Below are positions 8,555 through 17,930 of a stretch of DNA of 64,000 bases, one piece after another. Made by a program: the position numbers and the translations under genes. The notes below the pieces were generated by a model. That model searched no databases, had not been told where the DNA came from, and saw nothing but the letters and a program-made list of their open reading frames with translations. The stretch's first letter is position 1. Every line of letters starts with the position of its first letter. Source of the DNA: Allomuricauda sp. CAU 1633 (lineage in GTDB: Bacteria; Bacteroidota; Bacteroidia; Flavobacteriales; Flavobacteriaceae). The DNA is taken from positions 806,001 to 870,000 of the forward strand of contig NZ_JAFLNE010000002.1 of the NCBI RefSeq assembly GCF_017313225.1, read 5' to 3'.

Positions 8555-11500
8555 ATGAAAATGCAACAACATATCATTACCAATGCAAATCAGGCCGTTG
8601 CGCATATTGCGTATCGTATCAATGATGTGTTTCCTATCTATCCCATTACACCATCCTCGGAAATGTCCGAATTGGTAGAGGAGTGGAGTGCCCACCATCA
8701 AAAAAACAGTTTTGGCAATGTTCCTTCCGCATTTGAAATGCAGAGTGAGGCAGGAGTGGCAGGTGCCATGCACGGAGCCCTTCAGACCGGATCATTGACC
8801 AGCACATTTACCGCATCACAGGGTCTGTTACTGATGATGCCAAACATGTATAAAATAGCCGCGGAGCTGAGCCCAAATGTGATTCATGTGGCCACCCGTT
8901 CCGTGGCCACCCACGCCCTTTCGGTTTTTGGGGACCATAGCGATGTTATGGCTGTACGTAGCACAGGTTATGCCATGTTGTCTTCTGCATCGGTGCAGGA
9001 AGCCATGGATTTTGCGTTGATTTCACAAGCTGCTTCATTGGAATCGCGAATCCCTTTTGTGCACTTCTTCGATGGATTTAGAACCTCCCACGAAGTGTCC
9101 AAGATTGAAAGCGTAAGTGATGCAATCATCAGCCGAATGATAGATGCTGATTTGGTGACTGCCCATCGAAATAGAGCCTTGAATCCCAATGCACCAGTAC
9201 TTCGAGGAACTTCGCAAGCCGCTGATGCCTTCTTTCAGAGCAGGGAGGCGGTGAATACCTATTATGAAGCATGTCCAAACATCGTTCAACAAAAAATGGA
9301 TGATTTCACGAAACTTACCGGGCGCCAATACAAGATTTTTGAATACCTAGGTCATCCCGAAGCTGAGCAAGTCATCATTGCTATGGCATCAGCAGCGGAG
9401 ACCATTGAGGAAACCATACATCATTTGAACTCCCAAGGTGAAAAAGTGGGTCTTGTAAAAGTTCGATTGTACCGACCTTTTAGCGCGAAGCATTTCATCA
9501 ATAGTCTTCCAAAAACCTGCAAGGCGATTGCGGTTTTAGACCGTACCAAAGAGCCTGGCTCCTCAGGTGAACCTTTGTTTTTGGATGTAGTGCAAACTGT
9601 GGCGCAAAGTGAAAGATTCTCTACGCTTCCCAAAATGGTTGGCGGTCGATACGGATTGAGTTCCAAAGAATTTACACCAGACATGGTGAAGTCCATTCTA
9701 GACAACCTGAAGCAGCCAAAACCAAAGAACAATTTCACTGTGGGCATCACTGATGATGTGACTCAATTGAGTCTACCAGAATCCAGATTGGAATTACAGA
9801 AAAAAGGAAATCAAGCCTTATTTTTTGAGATTAAGAGTGAAGATACTTGCTCACGGTTCAATTCTGTACTGAAATTGATTGGCGAAGAAAACAACTTTGT
9901 GCAGGGCTACCAAGAATTTGATTATAAAAAGTCCAACTCCCGAAGTGTGACCAATCTTCGTATGGCACCTAAACGAATTAAGGCCCCATATGGCATTACC
10001 GATGCGGATTTTATCGGTTGTACTGATGTTGATTTTTTAGAAAAGGATACGGTTATGGAAAGGGTTAGGCAAGGAGGGGTTATTGTGATTCAATCCGATA
10101 AAAGTCCAACCGAATTTTGGAACAATCTTTCTTTGGAAACCCAAAAAGGGGTTAAGCAAAAAGGTGTTGCCCTTTACGTAATAAACGCGCAAAAACTACC
10201 TAGCCTCGATGCAGCTATTTCTCCGTTGCATGCCTGTTTTTTAGCATTGCACTCCGAAATAGTGGAAAATTTCACTTTTGAGGCATTCAAAAACCAGTTA
10301 CAGAAAGTAAATACCACAGCCATCACAGCATCGAAAGAGGGCATTTTGTCGGAGGATGCAGATTTCTCAAAAACACTTTTAGGTCAGTTATTGGCCGGAA
10401 GGGGAAATGAAGTGCCTGTGAGCAAATTGCCTGTTGACGGTACGTATCCGACCAATACGTCACAGTACAATCAGAGAATACTTGCTAAGGAAACCCCAGA
10501 GTGGATACCCGATTTATGCACACAATGTGGTGCCTGCGGTATGGCCTGCCCATCTGGAGCATTGCGTATGAAAGTGTATGATGACAAAACCCTTTTTGAG
10601 GCTCCGTCGAGCTGGAAAGCCATTGAAATTGATACGATCCTAGCGGATATTGATTTACTGAATTATACCATACAAGTAAATCCTGATCAATGTACTTCAT
10701 GCAATGCCTGTGTGGATGCGTGTCCCGCAAAAGCATTGGTAATGGGTAAAACTGAAACTAAAATTGAAAAAGAGCGGAAAAACTGGGACTATTTCGCAAG
10801 TATTCCAGAATTGGACCGTAATAGAATTGATATCGCAAAAGTAAGTCAACAACAGTTGCAAGAACCTTTGTTCAAATATCCAATGGGTGAGGATGGCTGC
10901 GGAGAAGCACCGTATTTAAAATTGATGTCCCAATTATTCGGGGATCGCGCATTGGTGGCCAATGCCACGGGGGCTAGCTCCATTTTTGGAGGAGCGCTTC
11001 CCACAACACCTTGGGCTAAAAACCAAGAGGGGAGAGGTCCCGCATGGTCCAACTCTCTATTCGAGGACAATGCCGAATTTGGATTAGGCTTCCGATTGTC
11101 CTTGGACCAGCAAGAAGTGGAGGCAAGGGAACTGCTCAAAAAAGTATCCGCATTTATCGGTGACCGATTGATTCGGGATATTTTGAATGCAAAACAGACC
11201 ACCGAGCGCGAAATCAACCAACAGCGAGAGCGAATAGAAGAATTAAAGTCATTACTCAATAAGGTTAGTATGCCGGAAGCTCGGAAATTGTCGCGAATTA
11301 TGGATAGCCTCATAAAGAAAAGCGTATGGATTGTGGGCGGTGACGGCTGGGCCTATGATATTGGCTACGGCGGATTGGACCACGTGCTGGCATCGGGTAA
11401 AAATGTAAATATTTTGGTGTTGGACAACGAGGTGTATTCCAATACTGGGAACCAAATGTCCAAGGCTACACCTTATGGTGCTTCGGCAAAATTCGCTGCG

Positions 11501-11995
11501 ACTGGAAAACGCAAGCAGAAAAAAGACTTGGGAGCATTGGCCATGCATTATGGTGATGTGTATATGGCTTCAGTGGCCATAGGTGCCGACCAAGAACAGA
11601 CGTTAAAAGCTTTTGTGGAGGCCGAGGCCCATGATGGCCCTTCGTTGATCATTGCCTATTGCCATAGTCCGGCGCATGGCATCGACATGAAAACCCCATC
11701 AAAGTATCATAAAATGGCAGTGGCATCAGGGCAGTGGTTGTTGTATCGGAATAATCCAAAAAGAACTAGCGAGGGGTTACCGACTTTGCAACTGGATTCG
11801 CAGGCTCCAACTATTGGAATAGAGCGGTATCTGCAAATGGAAAATCGATTTAAGGCCATTTTTGAAAATGAGAGGGAAGCTTCTTCGGAAATGATTCGGA
11901 ATGCACAGTGCAGCATAGACCTGCGGTTTAAAAAATACCGACAAATGGCTACACCGATCGGTCTGGAAATGAGTTTGGTGGAACAGCTAAATTAA
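8555..11995 (+). CDS. nifJ: Pyruvate:ferredoxin (flavodoxin) oxidoreductase homologue lacking most proximal-cluster cysteines
   Basis: 1146 aa single-chain 2-oxoacid oxidoreductase of the NifJ/PFOR family, which decarboxylates pyruvate with TPP and CoA and passes electrons through three [4Fe-4S] clusters. Seen: N-terminal YPITPSSEMSE; EMQSEAG with the TPP-activating Glu; RSVATHALSVFGDHSDVM; ferredoxin-like domain with C655/658/661/665 and C713/716/719/723; TPP site GGDGWAYDIG (D930) to EVYSNTGNQ. Missing: aligned with the Desulfovibrio africanus enzyme, the proximal-cluster ligands C812, C840 and C1071 are E779, A807 and S1038; only C815 (C782) remains. The TPP-side Thr991 is Asn. The frame is intact and the other domains are well kept, so it is not a decayed gene. 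Its chemistry is uncertain. It lies downstream of a sigma-54-controlled gene. Confidence 0.88.
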   Translation: MKMQQHIITNANQAVAHIAYRINDVFPIYPITPSSEMSELVEEWSAHHQKNSFGNVPSAFEMQSEAGVAGAMHGALQTGSLTSTFTASQGLLLMMPNMYKIAAELSPNVIHVATRSVATHALSVFGDHSDVMAVRSTGYAMLSSASVQEAMDFALISQAASLESRIPFVHFFDGFRTSHEVSKIESVSDAIISRMIDADLVTAHRNRALNPNAPVLRGTSQAADAFFQSREAVNTYYEACPNIVQQKMDDFTKLTGRQYKIFEYLGHPEAEQVIIAMASAAETIEETIHHLNSQGEKVGLVKVRLYRPFSAKHFINSLPKTCKAIAVLDRTKEPGSSGEPLFLDVVQTVAQSERFSTLPKMVGGRYGLSSKEFTPDMVKSILDNLKQPKPKNNFTVGITDDVTQLSLPESRLELQKKGNQALFFEIKSEDTCSRFNSVLKLIGEENNFVQGYQEFDYKKSNSRSVTNLRMAPKRIKAPYGITDADFIGCTDVDFLEKDTVMERVRQGGVIVIQSDKSPTEFWNNLSLETQKGVKQKGVALYVINAQKLPSLDAAISPLHACFLALHSEIVENFTFEAFKNQLQKVNTTAITASKEGILSEDADFSKTLLGQLLAGRGNEVPVSKLPVDGTYPTNTSQYNQRILAKETPEWIPDLCTQCGACGMACPSGALRMKVYDDKTLFEAPSSWKAIEIDTILADIDLLNYTIQVNPDQCTSCNACVDACPAKALVMGKTETKIEKERKNWDYFASIPELDRNRIDIAKVSQQQLQEPLFKYPMGEDGCGEAPYLKLMSQLFGDRALVANATGASSIFGGALPTTPWAKNQEGRGPAWSNSLFEDNAEFGLGFRLSLDQQEVEARELLKKVSAFIGDRLIRDILNAKQTTEREINQQRERIEELKSLLNKVSMPEARKLSRIMDSLIKKSVWIVGGDGWAYDIGYGGLDHVLASGKNVNILVLDNEVYSNTGNQMSKATPYGASAKFAATGKRKQKKDLGALAMHYGDVYMASVAIGADQEQTLKAFVEAEAHDGPSLIIAYCHSPAHGIDMKTPSKYHKMAVASGQWLLYRNNPKRTSEGLPTLQLDSQAPTIGIERYLQMENRFKAIFENEREASSEMIRNAQCSIDLRFKKYRQMATPIGLEMSLVEQLN

Positions 11996-11999
11996 CGGG

Positions 12000-14900
12000 T
12001 TACTTTTCGTGCATTACCGTTCCGGATGCCCAATCTTCAGGAGGTCCTAAAACAGCATATTTTCGGGCCATATCGTGAAAATAGTGCGCTACTGAATCTC
12101 CGGGATTTTTGTACAGTACCCATTCAAAAGCAGTGGAAGCTTCATTGAACTGACTGTCAAAAAACAACTCAATACCTTGTTCATAATGCGTTTTGGTCTC
12201 CAGTTTCAAAGAAATACTTTCAATACTATCACCATCGATACATTCATAAATTTCTAAAGCCTTTTGTTTGCCCTTGACGCGTACTTTGCCCAAATACCTA
12301 AAATTGAACCCTGATGGGTCTTCCATCAATTCTAAACTGGCACCACTAATAATGATATTGGCACCAAAGTGTTTCGTCATCCCTTCTACACGGGCAGAGC
12401 TATTCACCGTATCGGCAATTACGGCCGGGTCATTTCTTTTGGAATCTCCAATGATTCCCATAATCAATGGCCCTGTATGCAACCCTACGCCAACGGACAA
12501 GGGTTTATACCCCTTTTCTTCCACCCTTCTTTTGTTGTAGAGTGTTAGGGTACGTTGCATTTCAATGGCGGCATCCAAAGCATTTTCTGGATTTTTTGGA
12601 AATAGGGCCATAATGCCATCCCCCATATATTGGTTTACAAAGCCTTCATTTTCTTTTATGATTGGTCCCATCCGGCCAACGTAGGCGTTGACAAACTTAA
12701 AGTTCTGCGAAGGGGTCATCCCTTCTGCCAATGATGTGTAATCCCGAATATCCGAAAATAGGACCGTAACGTTTTTTTCGGTATAATCCCCAAGTTTAAT
12801 ATCGGTTATGGACTCTTTTCCAACTGATCTCACAAATTCTGAAGGCACAAAACGGGATGTGGCCTTATGGATGGTATTCAGGTTTAGGTGTGTTTTTATG
12901 CGACTCAACAATTCTCCTTTGGAAAAAGGTTTGGTAAGGTAATCATTGGCACCAGAATTAAAGCCAGTGACCAAATCATTTACTGTGTTTTTAGCTGTCA
13001 GTAGGATAATGGGCAGATCACTTGTGGAATACCGCTCCCTGATTTTTTCGCAAACCTCGTAACCCGACATGCCTGGCATCATAATATCCAGTAAGATCAT
13101 ACTGAAATCTGACTCGTCGCCTATCAGTTTTAGCGCTTCTTTGCCATTATTAGCTTCAACAACTTGGTAACCGGCCATGCTCAGATGGTTTTCCAACACC
13201 CTCCTGTTTACGGGTTCATCATCCACAATAAGGATTTTTGGAGCTTCTTCGGAGAGCTGTGGTTTTTCTTTGGATATGACCTTTACAGGACTACTGCTGC
13301 TTATAGCTTGAATTTTAGCCAAAGGTTGCTGTACGTCCATCTTAAGCTCTTTGCGGGTTTTGTCGCTCAGCGGAAGTGTAAAAGTGAAAATGGAACCTTT
13401 TCCTTTTTCCGAAGAAACGGAAATACTACCACCATGAAGCTCAACCAGCTGCTTGGTCACGGATAGTCCAAGACCTGTTCCACCAAATTCCCGTTGTACC
13501 GAACCATCGCCTTGCTCAAAAGAGTTGAATATGTCATCCATTTTGTCCCTGGGAATTCCAATTCCTGTATCTGAAATGGAAATGGAGAGCATGTCATCCT
13601 TAACTTCTGCAAATAGAGTGATGTACCCTTTTTCCGTAAACTTGATGGCATTGCCCACCAAATTGTGCATAATTTGTTGCAACCGGTTCTCATCGGCAAC
13701 CACCAAGGGAACATTTTTGGGAATGGAATTGATGATTTTAAGCTGTTTGTCCTTGAGCAGCGGTTGAGACAGGCGCAATACAATATTGGAAATGGCATAA
13801 ACGTCCACAGGAACTTTGGAAAGAACAAGATCTTGGTTCCTCAGTTTTGAAAAATCAAGGATGTCATTCACCAAATGGGAGAGACGTCTCCCACTATTGG
13901 CAATCATTTCTAAATTCTCAAGAGCTTCGCTTGGCAATTTTCCTGCCACGCCATCTTGCAACGACTCCGTAAGTCCAACAATACCCACCAAAGGCGTTCT
14001 GAGTTCATGGGAAGTGTTGGCCAGGAACTCATCTTTCAGCTTATCGATTTTTTGAAGTTCAGCCACCCGTTGCTTTTCCAATTCTGTGCGTTTTCGTTCT
14101 TCCAAAATGGCTCTTTGCTTTTCTTCCTCGGCTTGTTTGGCCCTTTGATTTTGTTTGTATCGATTAAAAGCAAACCAAAAGAAGAGCAGGGCAGCGGCCG
14201 CTATGCCGATAATGATGTTTCTCAGGGTCTTTTGCTGGTTGAGCTTGAGGGAATTGATTTCGGCATCTTTTTGGAGCGAGGCGATGGCATCCTGTTTCTT
14301 TTCGGTATCAAAACGGACTTGGAGCTCTTCTATTTGTTTTGATTTTTCTACATTGAAGAGACTGTCTTTTATGGCAATAAATTGGTTTTTGAAAGCTAGG
14401 GCATTTTCAAAATCACCGGTTTTTTCATAAATGGAGGATAAGATTCTATAATTGTCCTGTAATTCTGCCCGTGCTCCAATGCCCTTTGCAATTGCAATGG
14501 CCGCATTACTATTTTCTTTAGCCTGTTCATAATTCCCCATTTCCAGGTAAATGTTTCCAATTTGGGTATAGCTCATGCATAGTTCCAACCGTTGCCCTAA
14601 CTTTTCCCGAAGTAATAGGGCCTTCTTATGGTACTCCAATGCTTGGGGATATTTTTTTTGATGGCCATATACTTTGCCCAATGCTTCATAATCAAAAGCG
14701 ATGCCCCATTCACTGTTAGCCTCCTGATCTAGCAGCAAGGCATCGTTAAAATATTGAAGGGCAATAGTATAGTCTTTCAACAGCATGTGGGCATCCCCTA
14801 TATTGAACAAACAATTGGCGATTTCCATTTTCTCGCCTAGAGATTTGAAGATTTCCAATGCTCTTTGGTAACTTTCCAAAGCTTGGTTCATCTTTCCAGT

Positions 14901-15383
14901 TTTTTTTAAGATCTCGCCTAGGGCATTCAGTGTGGTGGCAATGCTAAATGGGTCATTATGCTCTTCGTAGATTTTTAAGATATCGTAATAGATTTTCAGA
15001 CTCTCATCATAATTTCCCAGATTATCCAGTATAATGGCTTTTTGATATAAGCCATTGGCTGTTGCAAACGGTTCTTTTTTGGTTTGATGAAAATTCAGAT
15101 AGCTATCAATATGGACCAGTGCTTGACTGTAATCTCCTTGTTGCCTTTTTAGAACAGCATATTGGTAATCGGCCATGGAAACTCCCCAAGGAATATTACT
15201 TTTTTTACTGATTGAAAAGAAGCTGTCGATGTGCTTTTTGGCCAGGTGGGCATTCCCTCTATTATTCAAATATTCCCAAGAAATATCTTTTAGGATACGT
15301 ATTCGAAGTGAATCAGATTTTACAGTTGAATAGATTTTCTGAAGGCTATCAATACGATGTGTTTGACCATGCAATGCGTTCAC
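12000..15383 (-). CDS. TPR-hybrid histidine kinase fused to response receiver and class III nucleotide cyclase
   Basis: 1127 aa from a GTG at 15383. Order: TPR repeats (about 25-345); coiled coil; one membrane segment (about 388-406); coiled coil; HisKA with H459 (NTSHELRTP); HATPase_c (about 560-672, DTGIGIP, GGTGLGLS); receiver with D766 (ILLDIMMPGMSGYE); class III cyclase (about 868-1050) with metal aspartates D878 (FSDIRD) and D922 (MGDG). The sensor part is predicted periplasmic. Signal-peptide-like codons lie in frame upstream of the GTG but without a usual start codon. Its stop is 4 bases from the convergent PFOR stop. The cyclase product could feed the nucleotide-binding activator at 5895 (inference). 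Confidence 0.9.
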   Translation of the reverse strand: MNALHGQTHRIDSLQKIYSTVKSDSLRIRILKDISWEYLNNRGNAHLAKKHIDSFFSISKKSNIPWGVSMADYQYAVLKRQQGDYSQALVHIDSYLNFHQTKKEPFATANGLYQKAIILDNLGNYDESLKIYYDILKIYEEHNDPFSIATTLNALGEILKKTGKMNQALESYQRALEIFKSLGEKMEIANCLFNIGDAHMLLKDYTIALQYFNDALLLDQEANSEWGIAFDYEALGKVYGHQKKYPQALEYHKKALLLREKLGQRLELCMSYTQIGNIYLEMGNYEQAKENSNAAIAIAKGIGARAELQDNYRILSSIYEKTGDFENALAFKNQFIAIKDSLFNVEKSKQIEELQVRFDTEKKQDAIASLQKDAEINSLKLNQQKTLRNIIIGIAAAALLFFWFAFNRYKQNQRAKQAEEEKQRAILEERKRTELEKQRVAELQKIDKLKDEFLANTSHELRTPLVGIVGLTESLQDGVAGKLPSEALENLEMIANSGRRLSHLVNDILDFSKLRNQDLVLSKVPVDVYAISNIVLRLSQPLLKDKQLKIINSIPKNVPLVVADENRLQQIMHNLVGNAIKFTEKGYITLFAEVKDDMLSISISDTGIGIPRDKMDDIFNSFEQGDGSVQREFGGTGLGLSVTKQLVELHGGSISVSSEKGKGSIFTFTLPLSDKTRKELKMDVQQPLAKIQAISSSSPVKVISKEKPQLSEEAPKILIVDDEPVNRRVLENHLSMAGYQVVEANNGKEALKLIGDESDFSMILLDIMMPGMSGYEVCEKIRERYSTSDLPIILLTAKNTVNDLVTGFNSGANDYLTKPFSKGELLSRIKTHLNLNTIHKATSRFVPSEFVRSVGKESITDIKLGDYTEKNVTVLFSDIRDYTSLAEGMTPSQNFKFVNAYVGRMGPIIKENEGFVNQYMGDGIMALFPKNPENALDAAIEMQRTLTLYNKRRVEEKGYKPLSVGVGLHTGPLIMGIIGDSKRNDPAVIADTVNSSARVEGMTKHFGANIIISGASLELMEDPSGFNFRYLGKVRVKGKQKALEIYECIDGDSIESISLKLETKTHYEQGIELFFDSQFNEASTAFEWVLYKNPGDSVAHYFHDMARKYAVLGPPEDWASGTVMHEK

Positions 15384-15428
15384 AGCAATGCATAATAGGA
15401 TTACTATGGAGGCTGACCGTTTGATGAT
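15384..15428 (-). other. Signal-peptide-like in-frame extension of the kinase-cyclase, without a standard start codon
   Basis: Reading upstream from the GTG at 15383 in frame gives IIKRSASIVILLCIA, then the GTG and NALHGQ: together an ideal signal peptide ending at a Q-type cleavage site. The frame is closed by TAA at 15437-15435, and between it and the GTG there is no ATG, GTG or TTG, only ATC, ATA and ATT codons. Either a rare start (ATC at 15428) is used, or a start codon was lost by mutation or misread. Confidence 0.6.
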
Positions 15429-15492
15429 TTTGGTTTAAGGTTGATGTACAGTAACTTAAATGTAGTGCATTAAAGTGTTACCCACAAAAATA

Positions 15493-15512
15493 AAACCCGC
15501 TTGTGCGGGTTT
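15493..15512 (-). terminator. Terminator of the DoxX gene
   Basis: A perfect 8-bp stem (15493-15500 with 15505-15512) with loop TTGT; on the minus strand it is followed by TTATTTTTG. It lies 21 bases past the DoxX stop. Confidence 0.82.
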
Positions 15513-15533
15513 GTAATTTAGGTTGATAGGTTT

Positions 15534-15956
15534 TTATTGTTGCATTTTCAAGTAATAATCGGCCGAATGTTTTCCAGACCCATAAAGTGCAAAAAAGATA
15601 CAGGCCAAAAACACTATAATGGCCAAAACAAGGTTGGATAAATTCATCACTCCCAAAAAGTTGGTCAAAATGGCGCCCAACAATATGGGCAGCTGAGCGA
15701 TTACGGCCCATCGGGTAAGCAGCCCCACAACGATTAAAAAGCCACCCACAAAATGAGCAGGGGCCACATAGTGCAGAATGATCATGCCGCCCGGCATTTC
15801 TTGAAAGGGTCTGGCTATCTCAGACATTTGCTCATAATTGGTCATGAACTCAATTCCTTTGATAAAAAGAAATACCCCCAGGGCAACACGTAATAGGTCC
15901 AAAGGATAGTAGGTGTGGGCATTGGCCCATTTGTTCAAGCTTTTAACTGTTCCCAT
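15534..15956 (-). CDS. DoxX family membrane protein
   Basis: 140 aa, four hydrophobic segments (about 19-37, 60-80, 85-105 and 108-126) and the DoxX pattern LLRVALGVFLFIKGIEF near the N-terminus followed by VAPAHFVGGFLIVVGLLTRW. DoxX-like proteins are small inner-membrane proteins linked in some bacteria to quinone or thiol redox stress; the exact role is unknown. Monocistronic with its own terminator, divergent from the membrane cyclase gene. Confidence 0.85.
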   Translation of the reverse strand: MGTVKSLNKWANAHTYYPLDLLRVALGVFLFIKGIEFMTNYEQMSEIARPFQEMPGGMIILHYVAPAHFVGGFLIVVGLLTRWAVIAQLPILLGAILTNFLGVMNLSNLVLAIIVFLACIFFALYGSGKHSADYYLKMQQ

Positions 15957-16037
15957 GGTTTCTGAATTTAAAATTTACACTATAATATACTCATTTTTAG
16001 CTATATGTAAAAGGGATTTTGTTCAGTAGCCGATAGA

Positions 16038-17156
16038 ATGCACTACTTTTGGGTTGTGATGATTCATCCCAAATACATCAGATACCTTAAACAGGCACTT
16101 TTGTTTGCCTGCATCTGGTTTTTGTTCGGACTGATCTACGGTATTGTGGAACAGGGCTTGTTGGGAAGGATTGACTTATATCCATCGACCCGTAACCGAT
16201 ATGATTTTAAAACCTCGCTTACCTATGCCAGTATCGGAGGTTTTCTAATGGGGTTTTTACATGGATGGGTAGAAGTTACGTGGTTGGGGAAAAAGTTTAC
16301 AAAAAGTCCACTTTGGATAAAAGTGGTCATTAAAACCCTGTTCTATCTTCTATTCATTATTATTTTTCTTATTGTTTTGGCCTCGAGTGTGAACTCCAAT
16401 CGATTTGATTTATCCCCATTACATCCAACAGTAATTCATAGTGTAAAACAGTTCATGAACAGTTTTGCATTTTGGAGTGTGGTCATCTATATCGGCTTTG
16501 GAATTACGATAGGGATGCTTTTGTTGGAAATCTCCTCATTTGTGGGAAGCGGGGTGTTCTTGAATTTTGTATTTGGAAAATACCACACCCCAAAAAGGGA
16601 AAGCCGCATTTTCATGTTCTTGGATATGAAATCCTCCACGACCATTGCCGAACAATTGGGACACGCCAAATTTTTTGAACTGCTTAAAGCGTACTATGCC
16701 GATATGGCCATTCCCATTCTGGAGACATCCGGTGAAATTTATCAATATGTTGGGGATGAAATTGTGGTGACCTGGCCTGAAAAAAATGGCTTATATGCCA
16801 ATAATTGTATTGAATGTTTTTTCCGTATTTCAAAGGCATTGGAAAAAAGAAAGGCGGACTACTTAAAGAGATTTAATTTTTTCCCATCCTTTAAGGCAGG
16901 ATACCATATTGGGTTGGTGACTACAGGAGAAATAGGAATCCTTAAAAAAGAAATCATTTATACCGGGGATGTGCTCAATACCACGGCTAGAATCCAAGCA
17001 GAATGCAACAATTATGATGTTCGGATTCTTTTATCCGAACAACTCGCCAACCAATTGAAAAAAAGCAAATTATATAACTTTATAAAGATGGATAATTTGC
17101 AACTCCGCGGCAAAAGGGAACTAATTCAGTTGTATGCACTGCACATCCTTGACTAA
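16038..17156 (+). CDS. Membrane-bound class III adenylate/guanylate cyclase
   Basis: 372 aa. Four membrane segments (about 16-38, 60-82, 95-117 and 142-165) form an N-terminal anchor, followed by a cytoplasmic class III cyclase domain (about 185-370). Metal aspartates are seen at D196 (MFLDMKSST) and D240 (QYVGDEIV); the GDVLNTTARIQ helix carries the transition-state Asn and Arg. The lysine that often marks ATP specificity is Gln236, so the substrate is not certain. An alternative ATG at 16059 would trim 7 residues. Second cyclase within 12 kb of the nucleotide-binding activator. The stop overlaps the convergent GNAT gene by 4 bases. Confidence 0.87.
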   Translation: MHYFWVVMIHPKYIRYLKQALLFACIWFLFGLIYGIVEQGLLGRIDLYPSTRNRYDFKTSLTYASIGGFLMGFLHGWVEVTWLGKKFTKSPLWIKVVIKTLFYLLFIIIFLIVLASSVNSNRFDLSPLHPTVIHSVKQFMNSFAFWSVVIYIGFGITIGMLLLEISSFVGSGVFLNFVFGKYHTPKRESRIFMFLDMKSSTTIAEQLGHAKFFELLKAYYADMAIPILETSGEIYQYVGDEIVVTWPEKNGLYANNCIECFFRISKALEKRKADYLKRFNFFPSFKAGYHIGLVTTGEIGILKKEIIYTGDVLNTTARIQAECNNYDVRILLSEQLANQLKKSKLYNFIKMDNLQLRGKRELIQLYALHILD

Positions 17157-17632
17157 GAAGGGGAGAGGATCAGCTCCATTTGAATATCACTGCGCTCGTA
17201 GGGTGAAGTTGCGCCCACAATTTCCTTGAAACCCAACTTTTCGTAAAGGCTTAGAGCGGGCTTTAAAACCCGGTTGCTTTCCAGATATATTTTTTTGGCT
17301 CCCATGGATTTGGCCTTTTCCACCACGTGTTGTCCCAAAAGCTTTCCAATACCCTTTCCTTGGGCTTTGGGCGAAACTCCCATTTTGGCCAGCTCAAAGT
17401 CGTATGCTTCTTGGTTACTTGGGATGAGGGCACAAACCCCAACAGCTTCACCATTGAGCAGTGCAACGGCAATATAACCACCCTTATCCAAGATATATTC
17501 CTTTGGATGGTTCAAGGAAACCCGGTCCATTTCCTCCATTTTAAAATATTTTATAATCCATTCCTCGTTAAGCGACTTAAAAGCAGCAGCATAGGTGTCA
17601 GAATACGGAACTATGATCACAGGGTTGTCCAT
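17153..17632 (-). CDS. GNAT family N-acetyltransferase
   Basis: 159 aa, single GNAT domain with the acetyl-CoA pyrophosphate-binding loop QGKGIGK (about 103-109) preceded by the beta-4 strand KMGVSPKA, and the C-terminal SLYEKLGFKE motif. The acetyl acceptor is unknown. Start at 17632 gives a natural beginning MDNPVIIVPYSD. Convergent with, and overlapping by 4 bases, the cyclase gene. Confidence 0.87.
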   Translation of the reverse strand: MDNPVIIVPYSDTYAAAFKSLNEEWIIKYFKMEEMDRVSLNHPKEYILDKGGYIAVALLNGEAVGVCALIPSNQEAYDFELAKMGVSPKAQGKGIGKLLGQHVVEKAKSMGAKKIYLESNRVLKPALSLYEKLGFKEIVGATSPYERSDIQMELILSPS

Positions 17633-17930
17633 AGGTTAGAACAGTTGAATTAAGAAATCACAAAATTAGTTGGAAAGAATGAAAAATAATTACAGCTAAC
17701 ATGCTCTTTTCTAGGGGTAACACTCAATTTTTTTTGATCATTTACGTTGTATTATCGAGTAAGTCCGTTTTTTAACGAAAAAATTAGCGGTTTACCGATA
17801 AAATACCTAAGATTGTATATATTTTAAGTAGTAAAACTCTTACAAGTTTCCCAAATCTTGCTAATGAGACCAAACAAAAGACATCAACCTGACCCCATCA
17901 GGCCCATTAACCTACAAACCCCCATCGGCT

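Noticed and set aside
8555..11995. The PFOR homologue as a decaying pseudogene
   Set aside because: The frame is open for 1146 codons, other catalytic and cluster motifs are intact, and the changed residues are precise substitutions at correct spacing.
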